This document shows positions 6,597 through 8,920 of a DNA stretch of 8,920 nucleotides, piece by piece. A model generated the notes under the pieces. It was given only the letters and a program-made list of their open reading frames with translations, was not told the origin of the DNA and did no database searches. Where the stretch lies: the NCBI GenBank assembly GCA_030039105.1, contig JASHQO010000426.1:1-8920 (forward strand), written 5' to 3'. The translations under genes and the position numbers were made by a program. The stretch's first letter is position 1. The number at the start of each line of letters is the position of its first letter. Source of the DNA: Xanthobacteraceae bacterium (GTDB lineage Bacteria > Pseudomonadota > Alphaproteobacteria > Rhizobiales > Xanthobacteraceae).

Positions 6597-7717
6597 CACT
6601 GTGGATCATTTTTGCCTCGATGACCGCAGCGGCGATCCTCGCCGTGCTGTGGCCGCTCGGACGAAAAGCTGTTGCTGGCGGTGGCAACGATCTCCGGGTC
6701 TATCAGGATCAACTGGCGGAGATCGGTCGTGACCGCAGTGCCGGCCTGATCGGTCCAGCCGAGGCCGAAGCGGCCCGCGTTGAGGTCTCACGCCGGCTGC
6801 TCGCCGCCGCGGATGAGCAGGCAAAGTCGGCGAAGCCGGTGGCGAGCGCGGCGCAGTCGCAATGGCGCCGCCGTGCCGCGGCATTGACAGCGCTGGTCAT
6901 GCTGCCGCTGTTGGCGCTTGGCTTCTATCTCGAGCTCGGCTCGCCGGACGTGCCCGGGCAGCCGGCTTTCGCGCGGGTCAAGACGGCGCAGGGCAACCAG
7001 TCGATCGACAGCCTGGTCGGTCAAGTCGAGGCGCATCTGGCAAAGAATCCCAATGACGGCACCGGCTGGGAGGTCATCGCGCCGGTCTATCTGCGGCTCG
7101 GCCGCTTCGACGATGCGGTCGTTGCGCGGCGCAAGTCGCTGGCGCTCAGCGGCGAGACTGCAACGCGCGACGCCGATCTCGGCGAGGCACTGGTCGCCGC
7201 CGCAAACGGCGTCGTTATCGACGAAGCCAAGAAACAATTTCAAAACGCCGTCGCCCGCGATCCGAAGCAAGCCAAGGCGCAATACTTCCTCGGTCTCGCC
7301 GACGAGCAGGACGGCAACCGCGATGCCGCGGCCAAGCGCTGGCGCGACATGCTGGCGGAGGCGCCGGCCAACGCGCCGTGGATCGGTTTTGTCCGCACTG
7401 CGCTCGGCCGCGTCACCGGCGAGCCGGTGCCTGAAGCGTCCGGGCCGACCGATGAAGACGTCGCCGCCGCGCAGAATATGAGCGATGAGCAGCGCGAGGC
7501 GATGATCCGCGATATGGTAGCGCGGCTGTCCGACCGCTTGCATGCCGACGGCAACGACATCGATGGCTGGCTCAAACTGGTGCGTGCCTATGTTGTGCTC
7601 GGCGACCGTGACAAGGCCAAGGGCGCCGCCGCCGATGCACGGCATGCGTTGGCCAATCGACCGGACGACGTCAGACGGATCGATGACCTTGTCAAAGGTC
7701 TCGGGCTGGAAGGCTGA
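6593..7717 (+). CDS. ccmI: Cytochrome c maturation protein CcmI (CycH)
   Basis: CcmI is an inner-membrane protein that binds the C-terminus of unfolded apocytochrome c and presents it to the heme lyase complex with CcmF and CcmH. The 374-residue product has the usual layout: transmembrane segment 1 at about residues 2-22, a cytoplasmic loop with the family signature VYQDQLAEIGRDRSAGLI (36-53), transmembrane segment 2 at about 95-115, then a periplasmic TPR-rich region. TPR-like helices include GWEVIAPVYLRLGRFDDAVVARRKSL and AKAQYFLGLADEQDGNRDAA, and a late repeat is GWLKLVRAYVVLGDRDKAKGAA. The start is the ATG at 6593, giving the common MTLW beginning. An in-frame TTG at 6587 is 12 bases from the AAAGGA at 6569-6574 and is a real alternative, since the ATG is 18 bases away. 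The gene is followed at 41 bases by ccmE, matching rhizobial cycHJK order. Confidence 0.94.
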   Translation: MTLWIIFASMTAAAILAVLWPLGRKAVAGGGNDLRVYQDQLAEIGRDRSAGLIGPAEAEAARVEVSRRLLAAADEQAKSAKPVASAAQSQWRRRAAALTALVMLPLLALGFYLELGSPDVPGQPAFARVKTAQGNQSIDSLVGQVEAHLAKNPNDGTGWEVIAPVYLRLGRFDDAVVARRKSLALSGETATRDADLGEALVAAANGVVIDEAKKQFQNAVARDPKQAKAQYFLGLADEQDGNRDAAAKRWRDMLAEAPANAPWIGFVRTALGRVTGEPVPEASGPTDEDVAAAQNMSDEQREAMIRDMVARLSDRLHADGNDIDGWLKLVRAYVVLGDRDKAKGAAADARHALANRPDDVRRIDDLVKGLGLEG

Positions 7718-7735
7718 GCGACGGACGATGCGGCG

Positions 7736-7757
7736 GAAACGGATATGAAACGGATAT
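7736..7757 (+). repeat. Perfect 11-base tandem direct repeat in the ccmI-ccmE gap
   Basis: GAAACGGATAT occurs twice back to back (7736-7746 and 7747-7757), ending one base before the ccmE ATG at 7759. The repeats occupy the place where the ccmE ribosome-binding site should be, and no canonical Shine-Dalgarno is seen there. The duplication also creates the short overlapping start/stop series in this gap (ATG at 7728 and 7745). Confidence 0.9.
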
Positions 7758-7758
7758 A

Positions 7759-8235
7759 ATGACACGTAAGCAGCGACGCCTTGTTCTGATCGGCGCCGGA
7801 CTCGGCGTTCTCGCCGTCGCGGTCGCCCTGATGCTCAACGCATTGCGCGGCTCCATCGCGTTCTTCAATTCGCCGAGCGACATCGCTGAAAAACACGTCG
7901 GGCCGGGCACCCGCATCCGGCTCGGCGGCCTGGTAAAGGACGGTAGCCTGGTGCGCGGCGCCGATCTGCGCGTGCGCTTCGAGGTTACCGACGGCAGCAA
8001 TGCGGTTCCGGTCAGCTATCAGGGCGTGTTGCCCGACCTGTTCCGCGAGGGGCAGGGCGTCGTCGCCGAGGGCACGCTCGATCGTGGCGGCACCTTCAAT
8101 GCCGACACGATCCTGGCCAAGCATGACGAAACCTACATGCCGAAAGAGGTCGCCGACGCCTTGAAAAAGTCGGGGCATTGGAAGGACGATTACCCGCAGC
8201 GGACCGCGACGCCCAGCCCCGGAGCAAACAAGTGA
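7759..8235 (+). CDS. ccmE: Cytochrome c-type biogenesis heme chaperone CcmE (CycJ)
   Basis: CcmE is the periplasmic heme chaperone of System I cytochrome c maturation. It receives heme from the CcmABCD machinery, holds it through a covalent histidine bond, and passes it to CcmF. The 158-residue product starts with basic residues (MTRKQRR) and a single membrane anchor (about 8-27). The OB-fold periplasmic domain shows RIRLGGLVKDGSL (52-64), VPVSYQGVLPDLFREGQGVVAEG (83-105), and the heme site LAKHDETYMPKEV (119-131). His122 is the covalent ligand and Tyr126 the axial ligand, equivalent to E. coli His130 and Tyr134. The short charged C-terminal tail is normal for the family. It lies 41 bases after ccmI, and its TGA overlaps the ccmF GTG. 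The call is secure. Confidence 0.98.
   Translation: MTRKQRRLVLIGAGLGVLAVAVALMLNALRGSIAFFNSPSDIAEKHVGPGTRIRLGGLVKDGSLVRGADLRVRFEVTDGSNAVPVSYQGVLPDLFREGQGVVAEGTLDRGGTFNADTILAKHDETYMPKEVADALKKSGHWKDDYPQRTATPSPGANK
8221..8224 (+). promoter_or_regulatory. Ribosome-binding site deciding the GTG start of ccmF
   Basis: GGAG lies 7 bases before the GTG at 8232, inside the last codons of ccmE. It supports initiation at this GTG rather than at the downstream in-frame ATG (8262). Confidence 0.7.
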
Positions 8236-8920
8236 TCGCAGAACTCGGTCATTTCGCCTTGATGCTGGCGCTGGGCCTGGCGCTGATCCAGGGCATCATG
8301 CCGATCGTCGGCACGCGGACCAACGACCCGGCGCTCATGAGCGTCGCCGCTCCGGCCGCTCTGGCGCAATTCGTCTTTGTCGCCATCGCATTCCTGGCGC
8401 TCGCCGAATGCTACGTCACCTCCGACTTCTCGGTGGTCAACGTCTACGAGAATTCGAATTCGGCGATGCCGCTGATCTACCGGCTCACCAGCATCTGGGG
8501 CAACCACGAAGGCTCGATGATCCTATGGGTCTCGATCCTGGCATTCTTCGGCGCGCTGGTCGCGGTATTCGGCACCAATCTCCCGGTGACGCTCAAAGCC
8601 AATGCGCTCGCAGTGCAGGCCTGGATCGCTGCCGCCTTTCATCTGTTCATCCTGACCACGTCGAATCCGTTCCTGCGCATTCCCGACGCGCCGTTTGAAG
8701 GCCGCGACCTCAACCCGATCCTGCAGGACCCGGGCCTCGCGTTCCATCCGCCGATGCTCTACCTCGGCTATGTCGGTTTCTCGATCGCGTTTTCCTTCGC
8801 CATTGCCGCGCTGATCGAGGGCCGCATCGATGCGGCTTGGGCACGCTGGGTGCGGCCGTGGGTGCTCGGCGCCTGGATGTGCCTGACGCTCGGCATCGCC
8901 GGCGGCTCGTACTGGGCCTA
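8232..8920 (+). CDS. ccmF: Heme lyase subunit CcmF (CycK), N-terminal part, runs off window
   Basis: CcmF is a large polytopic inner-membrane protein that, with CcmH and CcmI, transfers heme from CcmE to the CXXCH motif of apocytochrome c. The first 229 residues are present of a usual 640-660. Several hydrophobic helices are seen (about 6-26, 41-60, 96-114, 127-142, 176-195, 211-225). Conserved segments are IWGNHEGSMILWV (88-100), TTSNPFLRI (142-150) and LQDPGLAFHPPMLYLGYVGFS (164-184). His172 in FHPP matches the conserved CcmF heme-ligand His173 of E. coli. The sequence stops at GGSYWA, just before the WWD heme-handling domain expected next. GTG at 8232 overlaps the ccmE stop as GTGA, with GGAG 7 bases upstream, indicating translational coupling. 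The gene expected next is ccmH/cycL. Confidence 0.97.
   Translation, partial: MIAELGHFALMLALGLALIQGIMPIVGTRTNDPALMSVAAPAALAQFVFVAIAFLALAECYVTSDFSVVNVYENSNSAMPLIYRLTSIWGNHEGSMILWVSILAFFGALVAVFGTNLPVTLKANALAVQAWIAAAFHLFILTTSNPFLRIPDAPFEGRDLNPILQDPGLAFHPPMLYLGYVGFSIAFSFAIAALIEGRIDAAWARWVRPWVLGAWMCLTLGIAGGSYWA

Noticed and set aside
6788..7765. Minus-strand frame of 325 residues opposite ccmI
   Set aside because: It is the mirror of the ccmI codon pattern, rich in Arg, Gly and His, with no recognisable domain.

Overview
The window is high-GC DNA with closely packed genes, typical of an alphaproteobacterium. The ccmI-ccmE-ccmF order on the right matches the cycH-cycJ-cycK cluster known from Bradyrhizobium and Rhizobium relatives, so a Hyphomicrobiales (Rhizobiales) genome, probably Bradyrhizobium/Rhodopseudomonas-like, is the best guess. 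This rests on protein resemblance and gene order, not on a database search.

Left half (1-4148, minus strand): three tightly spaced genes read leftward as a likely operon. In transcription order they are a Bug/TctC-type periplasmic solute receptor of the tripartite tricarboxylate transporter (TTT) class, a single-domain cobalamin-independent methionine synthase (MetE C-terminal type) homologue with its zinc ligands in place, and the large molybdopterin-binding subunit of a xanthine dehydrogenase/CoxL-type hydroxylase, which runs off the left edge. The gaps are 22 and 17 bases. The set looks like an accessory catabolic module: capture of an organic substrate, a zinc thiol/methyl-transfer type reaction, and a molybdenum-dependent oxidation. 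The substrate is unknown.

Middle (4149-6592): a 217-base divergent intergenic region separates that operon from a rightward gene for a small glycine-zipper outer-membrane lipoprotein. A 479-residue, mostly helical protein of unknown function follows.

Right (6593-8920, plus strand): ccmI (cycH), ccmE (cycJ) and the first part of ccmF (cycK), which runs off the right edge. These are System I cytochrome c maturation genes. CcmE carries covalently bound heme, CcmF with its partners transfers it to apocytochrome, and CcmI holds the apocytochrome. The ccmI-ccmE junction contains a perfect 11-base tandem duplication that creates overlapping stop/start codons, and ccmE/ccmF overlap at GTGA.

No RNA genes, insertion sequences, CRISPR arrays or convincing intrinsic terminators were seen. 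The least explained parts are the Bug/MetE-like/Mo-hydroxylase operon and the 479-residue protein. I do not see a clearly unprecedented system.
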